Assembly (NCBI GenBank): GCA_030432815.1
Contig: JAUILB010000101.1
Location: 1-8,799, forward strand
Source of the DNA: Alphaproteobacteria bacterium
GTDB taxonomy: Bacteria; Pseudomonadota; Alphaproteobacteria; Sphingomonadales; Emcibacteraceae
Reading direction: 5' to 3'
DNA: 8,799 bases
The position numbers and the translations under genes are program-made. This document shows, piece after piece, positions 7,507 to 8,799 of this stretch. Each line of letters opens with the position of its first letter. The stretch's first letter is position 1. The notes under the pieces are model-generated. The model made no database searches, had not been told where the DNA came from, and worked only from the letters and a program-made list of their open reading frames with translations.

Positions 7507-7644
7507 AAATTTAAAGAAACACATTTCATGATAATGATATTTTTAAAATTAAATTCTAAAAAGTACTCAATTTTAAAGAGAGTTTAGAATAAATATATCT
7601 TGACTAATGTGAATATTAAACTATCTGCAACTGGTGGGGTTAAG

Positions 7645-7660
7645 GCGCTATATTAAGCGC
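7645..7660 (+). repeat. Short GC hairpin just upstream of the tcyP ribosome site
   Basis: GCGCT (7645-7649) and AGCGC (7656-7660) can pair around a 6-nt loop, 10 nt before the Shine-Dalgarno AAGGGA (7671-7676). In an otherwise AT-rich leader this is the only GC-rich element. The stem has just five pairs, so a regulatory role is a guess. Confidence 0.25.
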
Positions 7661-7683
7661 TGCTTTTACGAAGGGAATAAATT

Positions 7684-8799
7684 ATGTCGATAGAAGTAAT
7701 TATAAATTTACTGGTTTTTGTGGGAGCGTTATTTTTGCTCTGGAAATTCAGCCAGGGTGATATGAAATTATCGCGAAAAGTAATTATGGGGTTGCTTGCC
7801 GGGGTGGCATTCGGGTTTGCCTTGCAAATGTTGTATGGCGGCACAGGAACGATCAGAGCCACGCTTGAATGGACAAATGTGGTCGCCAATGGTTATATCA
7901 GCTTATTATATATGGTGATTATGCCGCTTATTGTGATTTCCATGATTGCGGCTGTGACCCGCATTGATGAGGTTACGTCTCTTGGCAAGATTGGTGGATC
8001 CGTCGTCGGTGTGCTGGTGTTTACAACGATGATTTCGGCTGTTGTAGCCATTATTATTACCGGGGTTTTTGATCTTTCAGCCGAGGGGCTCATCAGTGGT
8101 GACCGTGAGGCCGCGCGGCTAGCATCCATAGAAGGCCGGCTCGGTCGTGTCGAGGCCAATAGTGTTCCGGCTATGCTCGTATCATTTATACCAAGAAATG
8201 TGTTTTCAAGTCTTGCTGGTGCTGCGGGACCTATGTCTATAATTTCTGTAGTGGTTTTTTCTATCCTGTTTGGCGTTGCAGCATTGAAAGCAACAAATGA
8301 ACATCCTGAGCACAAAGAAGCTTTCTCAAAGGGCGTTGATGTTCTTCAGTCTGTAATAATGAAGCTTGTTCAAATGATCATGGCGTTTACACCATACGGC
8401 GTGATGGCGTTGATGGTTAGGGTGGTCGCAAGCTCAAATCTTGCTGATATTCTAAATCTTGCAAAGTTTATCATCGCATCCTATGTGGCGATCGCCATTA
8501 TGTTTGTTGTACATGGTATTCTATTAAGTCTTGTTGGCTTTAATCCGAAGAAATTTTTCAGTGGTGTTTATGATGTGTTGGTATTTGCCTTTACATCCAG
8601 AAGTTCCGCAGCCTGTATACCGTTAAACGTTCAGGCGCAGACAACCAGACTGGGTGTGCCAAAAGCAATTGCAAATATAGCAGCATCATTTGGCGCAACA
8701 ATTGGTCAAAACGGATGTGCGGGAATTTACCCAACCATGCTGGCACTTATGGTTGCGCCGACCGTTGGTGTAGAAGTTGATTTTGCATTTATGGCAATG
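7684..8799 (+). CDS. tcyP: L-cystine/cation symporter, TcyP (YdjN)-like, DAACS family, 3' end beyond the window
   Basis: 372 residues are present; the E. coli homologue has about 460, so roughly the last 90 are missing. The start ATG has AAGGGA (7671-7676) 7 nt upstream. The protein is collinear with YdjN/TcyP: GLLAGVAFGFAL (36-47), NGYISLLYMVIMPL (69-82), LVSFIPRNVFSSL (165-177), LQSVIMKLV (221-229), FTPYGVMALM (235-244), ASYVAIAIMFVVHGILL (265-281), the re-entrant loop serine motif SRSSAACIPLN (305-315), and ASFGATIGQNGCAGIYP (334-350), where GATIGQNG replaces the NMDGT motif of glutamate transporters. Hydrophobic segments near 4-20, 31-51, 70-91, 104-129, 185-203, 230-250 and 262-285 fit an inner-membrane symporter. 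YdjN is a known cystine importer, so sulfur-source uptake is the likely role; general dicarboxylate or glutamate transport is less likely given the TcyP-type motifs. It is divergent from rfbB and on the same strand as cysD-cysNC. Confidence 0.88.
   Translation, partial: MSIEVIINLLVFVGALFLLWKFSQGDMKLSRKVIMGLLAGVAFGFALQMLYGGTGTIRATLEWTNVVANGYISLLYMVIMPLIVISMIAAVTRIDEVTSLGKIGGSVVGVLVFTTMISAVVAIIITGVFDLSAEGLISGDREAARLASIEGRLGRVEANSVPAMLVSFIPRNVFSSLAGAAGPMSIISVVVFSILFGVAALKATNEHPEHKEAFSKGVDVLQSVIMKLVQMIMAFTPYGVMALMVRVVASSNLADILNLAKFIIASYVAIAIMFVVHGILLSLVGFNPKKFFSGVYDVLVFAFTSRSSAACIPLNVQAQTTRLGVPKAIANIAASFGATIGQNGCAGIYPTMLALMVAPTVGVEVDFAFMAM

Larger units (their letters stand above)
7278..7683. other. 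AT-rich divergent intergenic region between rfbB and tcyP
   Basis: About 406 bp without a credible gene and visibly richer in A and T than the flanking genes. It must contain the rfb promoter (minus strand) and the tcyP promoter (plus strand). For tcyP a perfect -35 box is listed separately, and a second -35-like TTGACT lies at 7600-7605 without a good -10 box. For rfbB the best pair I find on the minus strand is TTGTTC (7331-7326) with TATATC (7310-7305), but its spacer is only 15 bp. Two inverted repeats (7485-7506 and 7645-7660) are listed separately. I recognise no riboswitch, sRNA or mobile-element remnant. Confidence 0.6.

Noticed and set aside
7530..7548. Fur-box-like GATAATGATAT
   Set aside because: Only the first half of the 19-bp consensus matches (about 13 of 19 in total), in a strongly AT-rich background where such matches are expected by chance.
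7528..7587. Small open frame of 19 codons in the rfbB-tcyP spacer
   Set aside because: It lies in very AT-rich sequence, has only a weak A-rich stretch upstream and encodes no recognisable motif, so chance explains it.
7653..8315. Two minus-strand open frames (78 and 140 codons) opposite tcyP
   Set aside because: They lie antisense to a clear transporter gene, have low-complexity threonine- and isoleucine-rich translations, and show no ribosome site or family motif.

Overview
The window looks like a chromosomal segment of a Gram-negative proteobacterium with moderate to low GC (low-to-mid 40s percent by eye). A marine-type alphaproteobacterium is my best guess, from the CysD plus fused CysNC arrangement, the secreted CocE/NonD-like hydrolase and the dTDP-sugar genes. 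That placement is inference and I cannot fix a genus. The window holds seven protein-coding genes, two of them cut by the window edges. I saw no rRNA, tRNA, CRISPR array or insertion sequence.

Layout from left to right. (1) Positions 1-1783, minus strand: a secreted CocE/NonD-family alpha/beta hydrolase whose last few dozen residues lie outside the window. (2) Positions 1784-1965: a divergent intergenic region with a plausible promoter for the hydrolase. (3) Positions 1966-4778, plus strand: cysD and a cysN-cysC fusion. They are translationally coupled and make APS and then PAPS from sulfate. (4) Positions 4779-7277, minus strand: rfbB-rfbA-rfbC, a compact operon for dTDP-4-keto-L-rhamnose without the final reductase rfbD. 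Its last stop codon abuts the cysNC stop codon with no base between. (5) Positions 7278-7683: a very AT-rich, gene-free divergent region of about 400 bp. (6) Positions 7684-8799, plus strand: the first 372 residues of a TcyP/YdjN-like L-cystine symporter of the DAACS family.

How the genes fit together. cysD-cysNC activates sulfate, and the fused kinase takes it to PAPS, which serves either cysteine biosynthesis or sulfotransferases. tcyP imports cystine, the alternative sulfur source. So two sulfur genes or operons flank a nucleotide-sugar operon. The rfb genes supply an activated deoxysugar for a surface glycan. No sulfate reduction genes (cysH, cysI, cysJ), no sulfotransferase, no glycosyltransferase and no rfbD are present, so any link between PAPS and a sulfated glycan is only a hypothesis. 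Every protein recognised belongs to a known family, and I find no convincing evidence of a new type of system. The most useful open points are the missing rfbD, the zero-gap convergent junction, the atypical nucleophile elbow of the hydrolase and the long AT-rich leader of tcyP.
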